Positions 33,009-44,067 of a stretch of DNA of 64,000 nucleotides are shown here, piece after piece. A program made the translations under genes and the position numbers. The stretch's first letter is position 1. Every line of letters starts with the position of its first letter. Origin of the DNA: Marsupella aquatica (lineage: Eukaryota > Marchantiophyta); NCBI GenBank assembly GCA_973895155.1, contig OZ316899.1, positions 13,764,001-13,828,000 on the forward strand, given 5' to 3'. Below the pieces are notes generated by a model, which had not been told where the DNA came from, ran no database searches, and saw nothing but the letters and a program-made list of their open reading frames with translations.

Positions 33009-33876
33009 AATGTGCTATTATTATTATTATTGTCGCAGCTGTGGATTGAGTCGCACCTATTATGTTCCGAGCAAAGGCCCTCCGTCTGTTCAATGTTGAG
33101 GCGGAGGCAATCCCGGCGAGAACGAGGAACACCCTAAATTGCTAGTACGTTGATATCCTTTGAGTGGGCACGGCTTGACTGTCGGTCACAGTGAGTATGC
33201 AATCTTGGCACCTTCCCCAATACAAAATTCCTTCACCGGAAAGGGGGAAACAAGGGCGGTTCATCACAATTATGGGTGGGAGCTCCAGCCTTCTCATTGA
33301 TGTTGCCAAGTGACAAATGGGACTGGGAGGAGGGCCCGGATGTCCCTTATGCCTCCGAGCTTGAGTGGATCATGATTACGCCGCCAATCACCCGGCCGCC
33401 TGGTCCAAGTTTCAACATGAATGGGATCGAACACAGATTCTTCCTTTGAGCTGGACAACGACTGTCACCCCGCCTCTTGCCATCATAATACAGGGTACTT
33501 CAGGTGGTGTTTTGCCGTCAACCACCGTCCTTCCTGCCTGGTCTTTCTATACATAATACATATACACACATCATAATTACTCCCTACTGTAATTACGTCT
33601 AGCAAGGCATCATTGATTTTTGAAATAACAAATGAATCATAGGGTTGGCAAAGGTAAGTTGAATTTGCTGGATGATAGATACCCGATCTATGTCATAATT
33701 TATTGCAAAGCTGCAATGGTACCTGGTGTCAGGTTGTGCCCATTGCAATTGTCCATCCATTGAATCTAGAGCTTGGAAGCCTTTTTTGTAGGCAGAGAGT
33801 GGTCCATAGAACAAATCCAAGCCACACAATGTACTATGATTCCCAAAACTCGAACTGTCAACGTCTACATCAATAT
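33009..33876. other. No assigned gene
   Basis: A short plus-strand frame near 33,270-33,450 (KWDWEEGPDVPYASELEWIM) looks protein-like but has no recognisable family. No other signal was seen. Confidence 0.3.
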
Positions 33877-35454
33877 TCAGACAATTGATTTCCTAAATAA
33901 GCTCACAACAATTCTTCTCCTAGCGGAATCCATGTCCTGAGCCATGAAATCAAAAACCATGTCTAAACTACGGTACTCAGCAAATTTCATGACAAATACG
34001 CCACAGTTGTAGTTGTCGGTTTGGCAAGGAATGTCCTTGCGTGCGTGCCTGGGCCACTCACGAGCCCAAAGGTGCTTCTGATTTTTGGTTCTCAATTCGT
34101 CGTCCATGTATTTTGCCAGGTTTTTCAGAACATCCGGCTCTTCACCGTGAAGGGAATCCAGATACTCTAGGCATTTCTCGTTCCTGTCAATGACGACCAA
34201 CGTCCAATGGCTTCCGTCGTGGACATGAATAGGGACAAAAATACGATCACAATCAAGCAGGAAATACGTCAATTTTGAGGTCCATGACTCCACCGCCGCA
34301 TAATTATAACCATTCTTTGTGAGTACCGAGTAGAACCAGGTATCAAAGAAATGGCACTTGAAGACTCTCATCTGTGATCTCTCTTCCATCACTTTGATGA
34401 GACCAAAATATGTGTTGATAACCTCGGAAGTTATCCATTTTCCTGGAGAGAGGCATCTCATTTCTTTCCGGGTTATGATGCAACCATTAGCGGTGCTGAC
34501 TAAAACAGCGTCTTGATCCAAGTCAGGACTCAGGCAAAAGTCTATAACGCCGTCGTTGGCCACCTGGTCCGGTGGAGGGTTTTCTTTTGGTGACTCATTG
34601 ACAGTAGTAATGGATTTAGTTTTTTGGACCCGTGCGCCTCTTTGAATCGTAGGCTCGACGATAGTGCTATCCGATATTCCTCCTAGATGATGAACTTCAG
34701 CCGCGACAACGGGCTTTCGACCCCAAACTGGGGTGCTATTATTGGAAAGACGATATCGCGGACGATCATTATCGCGGACGATCGTTACTTGCGAGTCTCT
34801 TACCAAAGACTGTCTGGATAATAGCCCCGCCGGCACCACTGCCCTGTCACACGGCTGAGGCACGTCTGTGTCTCCTTGGAGACCCTCGTCCACAACGCTG
34901 TCCATTTGCATACTCGTAGGATAGTGACCTCTAGCTGCCCTGGCATTCAAATATTGTGTGGAGCAGCCCGGTGGTCTCCACAATGATTTTGCGAAGCTCA
35001 ACACCTTGTCGAGAGACTTCATGTTCTCGGCATACGCCGTGAGGTCCATGACATCCTCCCTGGCGGAGCAGAATGAGAAGCACTCGCGTTCCAAGAGTAG
35101 TGCATGCTTCAGAACCTGCCCCCTGTAAAGAAATCGAGCACTATTTCCTCCTTTTTTGAGAAAGCTTCTATTATAGCTCGGATTATTGATATTGGTAGTG
35201 AAGAAGCGGCCGTTGGGCGATCTGAATAGAACCCGATTTCCTAGCCTAACTTTCATTGTCGCTTGTTTGATGCTAGCCATCTCCCCATTGGGACGGTCCG
35301 TCGATTCTTCCTTGCTTGCCTTGCGGAGCTCCACTTGGTCTCCATCTTTGAAGCTGAAATGGCCGGTGAAATTCTTGAAATGCGCTTCCCAATCCGGTTC
35401 CTTGTCTTGGGGAACGCCGAGAAAGATCACAGTTTCCACCACACCTCTCATGTG
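33877..35454 (-). CDS. Ulp1/SENP-type (C48) cysteine protease, C-terminal part of a larger gene
   Basis: An open frame of about 524 residues ends at TGA 33,877. The last 170 residues form a Ulp1-type peptidase: PGKWITSEVINTYFGLI, FYSVLTKNGYNYAAVESW, VHDGSHWTLVVID with His at about 415, CLEYLDSLHG with Asp at about 432, and IPCQTDNYNCGVFVMKF with Gln at about 477 and Cys at about 483. The His-Asp spacing of 17 and Gln-Cys spacing of 6 match the family. Such enzymes cut SUMO or related modifiers; in plants they are often carried by transposons. The first 300 residues are unassigned. No good own start was seen (TGA not far upstream), so this is probably the last exon or severed end of the gene at 37,836-45,122. 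Confidence 0.85.
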   Translation of the reverse strand, partial: HMRGVVETVIFLGVPQDKEPDWEAHFKNFTGHFSFKDGDQVELRKASKEESTDRPNGEMASIKQATMKVRLGNRVLFRSPNGRFFTTNINNPSYNRSFLKKGGNSARFLYRGQVLKHALLLERECFSFCSAREDVMDLTAYAENMKSLDKVLSFAKSLWRPPGCSTQYLNARAARGHYPTSMQMDSVVDEGLQGDTDVPQPCDRAVVPAGLLSRQSLVRDSQVTIVRDNDRPRYRLSNNSTPVWGRKPVVAAEVHHLGGISDSTIVEPTIQRGARVQKTKSITTVNESPKENPPPDQVANDGVIDFCLSPDLDQDAVLVSTANGCIITRKEMRCLSPGKWITSEVINTYFGLIKVMEERSQMRVFKCHFFDTWFYSVLTKNGYNYAAVESWTSKLTYFLLDCDRIFVPIHVHDGSHWTLVVIDRNEKCLEYLDSLHGEEPDVLKNLAKYMDDELRTKNQKHLWAREWPRHARKDIPCQTDNYNCGVFVMKFAEYRSLDMVFDFMAQDMDSARRRIVVSLFRKSIV

Positions 35455-35829
35455 CTGCCGCGGAGAACCTCAAGGGTACTCTTGAAATAGGTGTCATATT
35501 CAAGATGGGCATTATTGTGACGCCAATGACATGGTCCTTATTTTGTAATCTGATTAAGTAGGTTGCTGTATGCAAGGAGTAGCTATTGATATTGCATAAC
35601 AATTAGCAAGATGGCAAGAATAAGGGCAATCATGGCGTTAAGAATAGGGAAATAAAGGCTATGTCGCGGGTGGTCGGCGACCATATCTCTTTCAATATGT
35701 CACCAAATTCGGATCTGTAAAGAGCATTGGAAAGATCTGGTCAAGGCGAGTAAAATCGATATAAAACACTCGGGAAACGGAGGTGTATTAAGGAAGATAC
35801 AACCTGATTAGTGTGACGGGTTAACTTGT

Positions 35830-36195
35830 GGCCGGAATTAGCGGATTCGGCTTCAGTTTCGGGTTAACCCAAGCTCGGCCACGGCTTAGCTTAGGTAAGC
35901 ACGGTTTCAGCTTAGCTCAGGTAAGCACGGCTTCAGCTTAGCTCAGGTCAGCATAACTTCAGCTTAGGCTTAACCCGGGTTCGGATTAGATTGATCTCAG
36001 GTTAGACTGAACTTGGGTTAGCCTAAACTCGGGCTCGGGTTAGCATAGGCAAGCTCGGGTTCGGGCTCAGCTTAGCCTAGGTTAGCGGATAGTGGGTAGC
36101 GGCCTAACCCGAGACCACGGGTTAGCTCTACTCGGGTTAGATAGGATAGCTAGGTTAGCCGAACTCGGGTTAGCTATTTAACTCGGGTTAGCACA
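35830..36195. repeat. Degenerate GGTTAGC/CTCGGG repeat field
   Basis: Short words such as CGGCTTCAGCTTAGCTCAGG, CTCGGGTTAGC and TTAACCCGGG recur many times with variable spacing. It lies at the start of the LTR-like block. Confidence 0.7.
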
Positions 36196-36983
36196 GCAGT
36201 GAGTACCCTCTCTCGGTTGCGGGGGCATAACTCTCTGTGTATTTGACCAAATCGGCTATAATTTACCTCGTTGGAAAGAGGAGCTCAAGCCGCTTCCAAC
36301 TCTGCTATCCGCGCAGAAAATGGTTGAATAGAGAAATCGGGAGAGGAGGTGCAAGCTCGCAAAAACCATGGAGGAGGGCCAAATCCGAAGTACATAGCCA
36401 ATTCGAGATAGAAATAAAGTTGCGAGTTAGGGTTCAGTAGTTAGAGATAGTGGCGGCTCTGTTAGGGCTGGGATGGGGCTCCAACAGCGTAGTATCCACC
36501 CATTTGGGCTCAGTATGAGAGTATATAGAGCAGCCCCCCGGTAGAGGCAAGGGGGGGGGGAACTTCAGTTGTGTGATCTCACGTAGATTGAGCAGCAGGG
36601 AGGAGCTCTGTGCAAGGAAGGCTGGGCTTGGAAGCTGTGTGTTGGGGAGAGCTTGGTTGTGCTATTACTCAGGGAGTAATCAGCCATGCTTCACAACAAC
36701 AGTTGGCCAGGTTTGCAAGCTGGATTGTGGCTCTTTCTAGTAGGCAACACAACTGGGTTCTTTTCCCCCGATACAGAGCCTTGGTGATAGGTGACGGGTT
36801 GGTGATTGTAAAGTGTGGGGAGGATTTCAATGTGATTTGCGGTGAGCACAGTAGGGAGGCTGAGATATTGATTGAGGGGCAGTAGGAGGAGCATTTATAG
36901 TTTAGTCTGGCAAGGCTACGTGATCCATGGGGAGTCCCGGCCTTTGTCTGGTAGAGAGCACTAAGGGATTTATGGCCAGAGCT

Positions 36984-37292
36984 GAGCTTGCAAGGCAAGC
37001 ATGAGGTCGGGCCTCATTATAGTCTGGGGTAGATTGCCGTTAGGCCTGGTACCTGCTTTGAAGTCGAGTCAACTGTGCATGCGTACTTGACATTCTGAAA
37101 TGGAGGTGTGAGATCTGTACATGCCCCCAAGAATGAAGTGCAGTGAAGGAGGTTGAGTTCAGGATTGAGTTTGCAAGGCAAGTACGGGATTGGTTCGAGT
37201 CCAATCTGTCATCGCAATCTGGAGTGAGCCGGGCTCAGGTTCAAGATTGAGCTTGCATGGCAAGCACGGGGCTTGCAGGGCAAGCACGTCGC
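36984..37292. repeat. Scattered short palindrome GCTTGCAnGGCAAGC
   Basis: At least four copies of a GCTTGC-AAG-GCAAGC-like inverted motif occur, each followed by an ACGGG- or ATGAGG-like word. A TG run of about 16 bp follows near 37,406-37,422. Confidence 0.6.
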
Positions 37293-37835
37293 AATCTAGA
37301 GGAGACAGCCTTCAAGCCTAGTGTTCGGATCAAGTGTTCTAAGTGAACTATTGTGCACATCTTTGAATCTAATTGAGTTTTCCTCTCAGGCCTCATTTCT
37401 CTCATGGATGTGTGTGTGTGTGTGAGGCAATCTGAGTGTATGATGGGACTAGCAGCGCCACTGAGAGGTGTACCGGGTGCACTGAAGTGGGTTGGGTGAG
37501 GGCTGTCACAACTCTGATTGCGGAGAGTGGAATGGCATAGTGGTGGGGCAATGGCTTAGAAGTCCTAAGCCGGGAATCAGTCAAGAGTCACTGGTTTATG
37601 GGTACATTCCGGTGGCGGAATAGAAATATACCTATGACAGTAAGCATACGTATAGACATATGCGCACCGTAGCACTAGGCCCTGTGTGTACGGGCCCGAT
37701 ATGAATACCCCTTCTCACCAGAACTATCATGAGCACAGGATCTGATTCCCAACCTTGGTTCCTAAGGATTGAACTTGGGTGATGTGTGACAGAGTCTTGC
37801 TATGATAGTCTGGTGTTAAGGGCATAAATTGGTGT

Positions 37836-38822
37836 TTACTGGCCTTCACAACATCCCTTCGTGATCCTCAGGTACAAGGAGATGGTTTTGGCACCCATAG
37901 TGACGTTTTTGGTGTTAAGACCCATGTCAATCGCGTGACAATTATAGTTATCGGGGGGACCTCGCGCCGCCTCAATGATTTGTGCTAGAAGTATTCCCGG
38001 ATGCACAAAAAAGACGAGGGTCAGTGACTCGTTGGCCGGAATATTGACGACAATTTTCAAAAAATTCAATATTTCTGATTGTGTCCACGTATTGCCCCCG
38101 GTGTGTGTTAAGTCCACGATTGCAAGGGATGCCACAATGCTCTCACTACAGCTGGCGCAATCGAACGGCGGCTCGGCCGAAGCAAGAAAATCTCCAGTGT
38201 AAAAAATTCTGTAGGGATCCATCCTCGACCGAATATGTTCGCCAAACTTCTTCAGATACTGATTTTGTAGCCTATTTTTCAAAGGCTCCGGCATGTCGGC
38301 CCTCTCGGACACCTTCACCAGGCTCCTGAAATATCCGGCATCGACCAATGCGTAACAGCAATCGAGTTTGTCGTTCGTAAAATCAAACATCCGAATGACG
38401 TCTGTCCAGAGAGCACCAGCCAAAAACATTCTGTCATAGTTTGCACGATAGAATCGCAGGATTGCGCCTTTGAGCTTGTCCGTATACTTTGCCTTTGCTG
38501 CCAAGTCGGACATGGTCGGCAGATCAGTTAAAGCATGTTTCTTTCTAATCAATAGCACATCACCCGAACAGACTTTCATTAAGATGTCGGTGATGTTGGA
38601 TTCCCGCGCACCCTTGAACACTCGGAACATACTTCCGTTTAACCTCTTTGCTTCCTTTGGTTTGTGAGTAACCTCTCCAATGTTGTCGGGAAAATGTCCT
38701 TTCAACCAACTATTGCAAACCGCTCTCCATAGTTTGTACAAGTCTTCCGATCCGAATAGGATCCAGTTGTACTCGCTAATGGTACTCACCTGCAGCGTGA
38801 GTTTTGCAAGCGCCTTGTACTC
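37836..38822 (-). pseudogene. Methyltransferase-like region, exon following ParB-like exon
   Basis: The open frame is about 328 residues from the splice acceptor at 38,823 (ATGATCAG, then GAGTAC). The C-terminal third alternates strands and helices like the second half of a class I methyltransferase: SIVASLAIVDLTHTGG where motif IV would lie, ILNFLKIVVN, SLTLVFFVHPGILLAQIIEA, CHAIDMGLN and KTISLYLRITKG. The usual DPPY/DPPW residues are absent (DLTH), so activity is doubtful. The N-terminal part (WILFGSEDLYKLWRAVCNSW, ILRFYRANYDRMFLAGALWT) is unassigned. The frame itself has no stop. The fold assignment is inference only. Confidence 0.35.
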
Positions 38823-38985
38823 CTGATCATTATCAATCATAAATATGTGAATTGGAGAATTGGAGAATTACACACGCCGCGTACACTACATACCCTGCAT
38901 ACCCGTTCACTAAAACACTTAAAAATGTAGTAATGATTTTCTGCCCACTCATCATATATATAAACACAAATCCTCCATATACTAC
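38823..38985 (-). other. Predicted 163-bp GT-AG intron
   Basis: Donor TTCCAG|GTAGTATATGG and acceptor AATGATCAG|GAG lie on the minus strand. Both flanking frames meet in phase 0 without stop, joining STKFQ to EYKALAK. Confidence 0.65.
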
Positions 38986-39560
38986 CTGGAATTTGGTAGA
39001 CTTATGCCCAGAAGGAAGTGGACAAGCTGGACGACCCATTTCAATGTACTGCAACCGGGCGTGCTCCACCTGATCGATGAATGGAGATGAAAACCTGTGT
39101 GCTTCGGCTTGCATGTTGTTTGCATGGGAAATCTCCACCAGAACTTGGGCAGGGGTCGAACCCTTCAAGATTCGACCCCGTCAATATTTCAGTAACTTGG
39201 CCGTTTGCATCAACGCCGATTGCGTTTGCGGACTCCTAATTATCCTCTTTGCAGCCATTGCCGAGTGTTGTCCACTGATTGCAAAATATTTTAATTCGGA
39301 CAACTTGTTGGAATCAGAATCAAAATCAGAAACAGGTAGGTCGATGAGTTTGTAAGCCCCGTCGATGCCAATGCTATAGGCAACCAGATCTGCAGGTAGT
39401 GGCTCTTGACCACTAATCATGAGTAATCATGAGTTTGATGAGGCGATTGACGTGATCGTCATTCAGTAAACGCTCGTTCATCTTGGCCGGCGGAGTGTGG
39501 ATATTTTCCACTGGAACCGTGCAAAGCGTAGATAGTCCAAAGGAATATCAACACTCGTAC
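38986..39560 (-). pseudogene. ParB-like domain exon with a 10-bp duplication and a TGA
   Basis: The minus strand reads VENIHTPPAKMNERLLNDDH, VNRLIKLM, then an exact 10-bp duplication (CTCATGATTA twice, near 39,414-39,434) that shifts the frame, then ISGQEPLPADLVAY, LIDLPVSDFD, LKYFAISGQHSAMAAKRIIR (GQH-type motif as in ParB/sulfiredoxin folds), LLKY, TGA (39,178-39,183), RGRILKGSTPAQVLVEISHA and FIDQVEHARLQYIEMGRPAC. Without the duplication and the TGA (probably CGA, Arg) it is one domain of about 170 residues. ParB-like domains bind or cut DNA or hydrolyse CTP in bacteria and also accompany DNA methyltransferases in phages; here the role is unknown. Confidence 0.45.
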
Positions 39561-40237
39561 AACTGCAAAGTCCTCTCTGCATTTTCAAGACGAGAACGAT
39601 CGACAGCAATGTCAAACTACATCCACATTCAGCTCGACGATGTCAATCGACTCCCTTTCCTTCTTCTCGACCCTGCTTGTGTCCCCTTCCTCTATCTTTG
39701 TTTTTGCTCCACATGCTTGTTCAATGTTCTCCTCCTTGCTTCTTTTCACCGTTCTTTCTGCTATCGCCTGAGGTTTCTGTTTTCCTGATGCCTCCCCTTT
39801 TCGTGCTTCCTTTCCTTCTTCCCTGGCTGCTGCTGCTGCTCTCTCTCTCTCTCGTAACGACCTTTCTTTTGGCTGCTTTCCTAGGCGTCTCATTCTTCGG
39901 CCCGGTCTTTGTTTGGGGTTCTTTGTCTTTGCTCCTTTCAACTTGCTGCCTCCCTCGCGTGCTTGGCACCGTCAACTGTATATAGCCCCTGTTTCTCTTT
40001 TTGCGATTTATGAATTGATCCGGCCATAATATGACTTCAAGCAGTTCCTCCGACATGTTGCATCTACCTTTCACACCCTCATTATTACCCCCAAATCTGT
40101 CTGAATGAGATGGATGACAAGGTTTCAGCTTCCTTGTTTTTGGCCCTGATTTGGACAAACGTCCAGCTTGACAAAGAGCTGGGTGCTTACGGATCCAAGT
40201 TTTTACATAATCACAATTGAATTCGTTTGTAGTTTGC
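39561..40237 (-). pseudogene. Basic, low-complexity N-terminal part of the same gene
   Basis: Two overlapping frames (39,721-40,158 and 39,612-39,941) are rich in Lys, Arg, Ser and Glu (RKAAKRKVVTRERESSSSSQ, SLRERERAAAAAREEGKEAR) and include EELLEVILWPDQFINRKKRN. The upstream phase would read DYVKTWIRKHPALCQAGRLS but for a six-A run at 40,200-40,205 that seems one base too long. Downstream AVDRSRLENAERTLQLYEC leads into the ParB-like part in another phase. A candidate acceptor is TTCATAG at 40,238. The composition suggests a nuclear protein. Confidence 0.35.
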
Positions 40238-41435
40238 TATGAAGAACCAAAAACACACTTAAAGGCCTTCAAACTCGGTATTCGTTCCTGTAAAGAACAA
40301 GATGGGGTTGGTTTGATAGATTTAAACAATAATAAAGAACTAAAAATGTTTTCCACACATAGTAATCAAGTTTGATTACTTTAATAAGGTATTTTGAAGA
40401 TTTCTCCATAGCAGTGAGTAGTTTTTAATGGTAACTCAGCATTGGGTAACCATAAATTAATGAAAATGAAATGATTAACAAAACACAAGAGAAAATAATC
40501 TCAAAGTACGCTAAGGGAGTCTGGAATAGACCAAGTTTACTCCTTAGACATAAGTCAAAATGAAAAGACTTAAGGATTCAAATCCATATTGCTTTTCAGA
40601 TCTAAACTGCTTACTAGAGTACCTTTTAAAATGCCGTCAACATGTCTTATCCTTTCTTTCTAAGTGGTACTCAGATAAGATCTAAAAGGTAGCTACTTCA
40701 ACATTTAGATGGTACTGAGCAACACGAAAGAAAATCCATCAATTTCAATGAGACTTAAACTCAATGAGTTAACTTTAAGAACTCAAGAGATTGCAATGAG
40801 TCACCAACAAGGAATCTATCATTACAACTCAAAAGATTTGCACAAAAGGAATTTTACTTCCTGTGTTTATAATCATAGGTAAAAACACAAGAAGAAGGTA
40901 AGTCTCTCCAAATGTTAAACCTGATCTCGAACTCATAGATTCATGATCACCTAGTTTAACACAAGGAAAAGGCAAAAATGCATAACTTAACCATCAACTA
41001 CACTAGTGGTGGAGGGGGTCTTATAGTAAAAATTTACAGAGTAAGAGGTCATAAAGTCGAAGAGACATGCCTCTTCATACTCCTCAAAAAGTTAAAATGA
41101 CGATTCAGTAAGTGAAAAGCCAAAAATCTGGCTAAGTCTGAACTCGTAAACTAGTAAACTCGTAAGAATTTTACTTAGCAAAACTCGTAATTGTAAACTA
41201 GTAACTCTTAAACTAGTAAACTCGTAATGCGGTATTCTTAAGGACTTGATGAATTCAACTATTTTTAACTTCCTACCTATAAGTCAGAAAACTCAAAGGT
41301 TTTGCCAGTAGGCTTTCCTAGGTACAGACTATATACTTAAGAAGTATGACAGCTTCCAAAGCTCTAGAACGCATTTATAAAAATCAGATAAGATGCACTA
41401 CTCTTAAACCTAACTAAATCACTTAAGACTACTCT
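40238..41435. other. Probable intron or insertion sequence, AT-rich, no gene
   Basis: No protein-like frame is present. Words of the type GTAAACTAGTAAACTCGTAA recur at 41,140-41,230 and match words on the far side of the next frame (44,040-44,360), which suggests one inserted block between them. Confidence 0.4.
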
Positions 41436-43862
41436 TCAAACTTGCTGTTGGATGTCTTTTGGTTCGAGTAACTCCACAAGGGTAACAGTCTGATTCTGTG
41501 TAACTTCGATTAGCTCAGCTTGGCGTGGGGATCCTCGAGAGTAGGGTAGGCATCTTAGTTGTCTCTCAGGATACATCAGAGGCATTCTCTTCATTGAGTA
41601 ACATGAATCAATACGAAGGGCTTCTCTATACATCCCAATTACATCATAATTGTTGCAAGAGGCGGCATATACTAGGGGATAATGGTACAGGAATTCATCA
41701 GAGTTCAGCATCCTGGAATAGAAAGGTTGAAGTCTCCATCTGACATCTCTGAAGTACCGGTTGAAGTGGGTTAGGGTTTGAGTAGTGACATTGTTCCAGA
41801 TCCTCTGTTTCTCAGTCAATGAACTGGTTGAAACAAGGGTAACTTTGGGTCCTTGTGGAATGTAATCGTGTTGTAGAGCAGTAGACTTCTTGCTCTGCAT
41901 CAGGAAAGAAACCACAAAATCCAGGGCATAGGCTACAAGGTTTCCAAAGTATGCCAAAACTAAATCTAGATCTTCTACCTCTACATCACCTTGAAGTAGC
42001 ATCATAGCAAGAATAGGCCGGAAGTAGAGAGAGTCAGTCCAGAACTCATCAAATTGTGCCATCTCCACTCTGGAAGTCCCAAAACACCTGAGGTCGAAGA
42101 TGTAGCTGGCCTCTATTTTCTTGAGATAGTAGTATCTCCAGAACTCTCCAACCGGTGGTCTGTTGGCTTGCATAATCTTACAGGTCTCCACATACCTGCA
42201 CACTTGGAACTCGGGAGGTCTCGGGTATCTGTTCTCGATGGTGGCATTCCGGGGTGTCTGAGTAGATGAGGTGACAACTGCTACTAAGTTGGGATTGGAT
42301 CTTAAGGCAGTATCAACATCTTCAAATCCCTGTCTTGGTGACGGTGTTAAGGAGTTATCATAAGATCGAATGGAATTAAAATCAGAGGGTGGGTCAGAAT
42401 CTTCAGGTAGATCCTCTCGAACGTAAGGATGCTCATACTGTGACTGACTGTAGGGCAATCCTTCTATGGGTTCATAGTTGGAATCAGGACTGTAAGGGTG
42501 GGAACTTGGACTAAGAGAAAGTGTAACAGTTGGACATTGCTGCACTAAGTTGCTGACCACAGATGTTATCTGTCGAGGTTCACACTGTAGTATCTCTAGT
42601 AGATCATCTACGATAGCTGCACAACTTATACTTTCTGTCACGGGAACAGGGTCACTTGATTTTAGAAGAGGGACCTGTTGAGTAGCAAGGGTGAGAGTCA
42701 CATATTCCATTGGTGTTGATTCTCCTGGGGGAAAGGTCATCCTGATAGGGCTTAACTGGTCAGGGAATGGTGACTTCAAACTGACATCTTCCATTCTTAA
42801 ATCATTAACAGCATCATAGAGTCCATCATCACTACAACTGAGAAGAGATGTCAACTTATCAATGAGTTGCTAATTCAATTCTACTTTCGAAGGAGTGGAT
42901 GAGCTGGTTCTTAGAATGACAACAATAGTTGGTTCTGCAATATGCCCTTGTTGCTCAAAGAGGTCTTCATCCTCTTCATCTTCTTCAGCTACAGGTTGTT
43001 CTCCCATGCTGACTTCTCATGAGTACACTTGGTTATTTAGAGGATGTTGGACAAGCTCCAAGTTGTGTTCAGGCGAAGCTTCAAGACCTCCCACATATAC
43101 ATTTTCTATATCCATATCAATATCCTCATCATTGGATTTCAGGGAAATGGCATCCCCTGGTTCTTCCACATTGATTTCTTCCTCAATGCCCATCTTGATC
43201 AGAAGTAATCCCCTTTCTGTTCTCTCCTCCAAATGTAAATAGTCATAGACATAATAGAGCTGAGAGAGATAATGTTGTAAGTAAGTGGTCCTCCCTGCTT
43301 TCAAGCTCCTTACTTGATCTTTCATAACATTAAACAAAAGTAGGGCCCAATTTACTTTTATAACTCCACTGTGAGCAGCTACAATAGTGTTAGCCAAGGC
43401 CACAGGGCAGATAGTTGACTTTTTCGGATGGAGAATGGGTACTAGAAATTCCAAAAGAATTCTCAGATTGGGGTAATTGCACTGAGTCAGATTCCATCCA
43501 TTTGTGAGGTTTCTGACTCCAGAGAAGTAAGGAGATGACAAGTCCTTCTTCTTGGAATACAATGCCGATCCTTCTGATGAGCAACCGAAGGCAAAAGAAA
43601 TTTGTTCTACTGTCCACAGACTTGGTCGAGCTTGAATTGTTTGATGGAATTCAGGGGAAATAGTAGTGTCTTTGACAAAATCTTGCAAGTATGTGTCTAA
43701 CTCCACATTCCATGGTATATGCAAGAGTTCTAATCCCAGCTGCTGTAGCGACATTCTTAAATTGGCGTAGCTATTGGGCGCTTGTGGAATTTGGACCAAC
43801 ACTGCCTTGGGAAACACCAGGGATTCAACGCGGTACTACTCATCAGCTCCGAGGTCTACCAT
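41436..43862 (-). pseudogene. LTR-type protein, family C (808 codons, three in-frame stops)
   Basis: One phase runs from ATG 43,862 (MVDLGADE) to 41,436 with TAG 43,836-43,838 (ADE-stop-YRVESLVFPK), TGA 43,017-43,019 and TAG 42,871-42,873. The N-terminal part parallels the gypsy LTR protein in spacing: IPWNVELDTYLQDFV, ARPSLWTVEQISFAFG, NLTQCNYPNLRILLEFLVPI and STICPVALANTIVAAHSGVI, as in plant transposon protein families. Middle: an acidic Ser/Pro-rich linker. C-terminal: an unassigned helical part (FWRYYYLKKIEASYIF, RIWNNVTTQTLTHFNRYF). It is flanked by CGTAA repeats on both sides. Probably the protein of a third coding LTR lying in the intron of the ParB/Ulp1 gene. Confidence 0.55.
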
Positions 43863-44067
43863 AGCTGATTCTCCGAATGTTCTTGCTGCTCGAGTTGCTA
43901 CTAAGATCGTGGAGTAAGATAGAGGTAGAAGAGATGTTAACAAGGCGCGCTTCTCTATTGCGCTTCAGCCGCTCTCGTCGCATACTCCCACCCCGTAGAA
44001 AGGTCCATTGAGATAGTCGTGAGACGTTGCGTTCGTAAGACTCCTCCGCACACCGCGAACTTGTAAC

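Larger units (their letters stand above)
35812..37791 (+). mobile_element. LTR-like block between methyltransferase-like and Ulp1 parts
   Basis: Plus strand starts TGTGACGGG and ends GTGTGACA. A TATA box (TATATAG) lies at 36,522-36,528 and the block shared with the other LTRs, ATTCCG-GTGG-CGGAAT, at 37,606-37,621, about 170 bp from the 3' end as in family B. There is no coding frame. No 5-bp target duplication is visible (ATTAG before, GAGTC after). Judged to be a solo LTR of a fourth family in opposite orientation to the host gene. Confidence 0.5.

Noticed and set aside
35455-37840. Simple intron joining the methyltransferase-like frame to the Ulp1 frame
   Set aside because: The only nearby donor (CCA|GTAAAC, 37,839) leaves a phase that no AG near 35,454 can complete without a stop; an inserted LTR fits better.
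12550-43838. A variant genetic code with TAG read as Gln, as in some ulvophyte algae
   Set aside because: TAG hits Gln positions repeatedly, but TAG is rare compared with CAG/CAA in the same frames, sites differ between the two LTRs of one element, TGA also occurs at Arg positions, and some frames seem to end at TAG. Deamination explains all of this.
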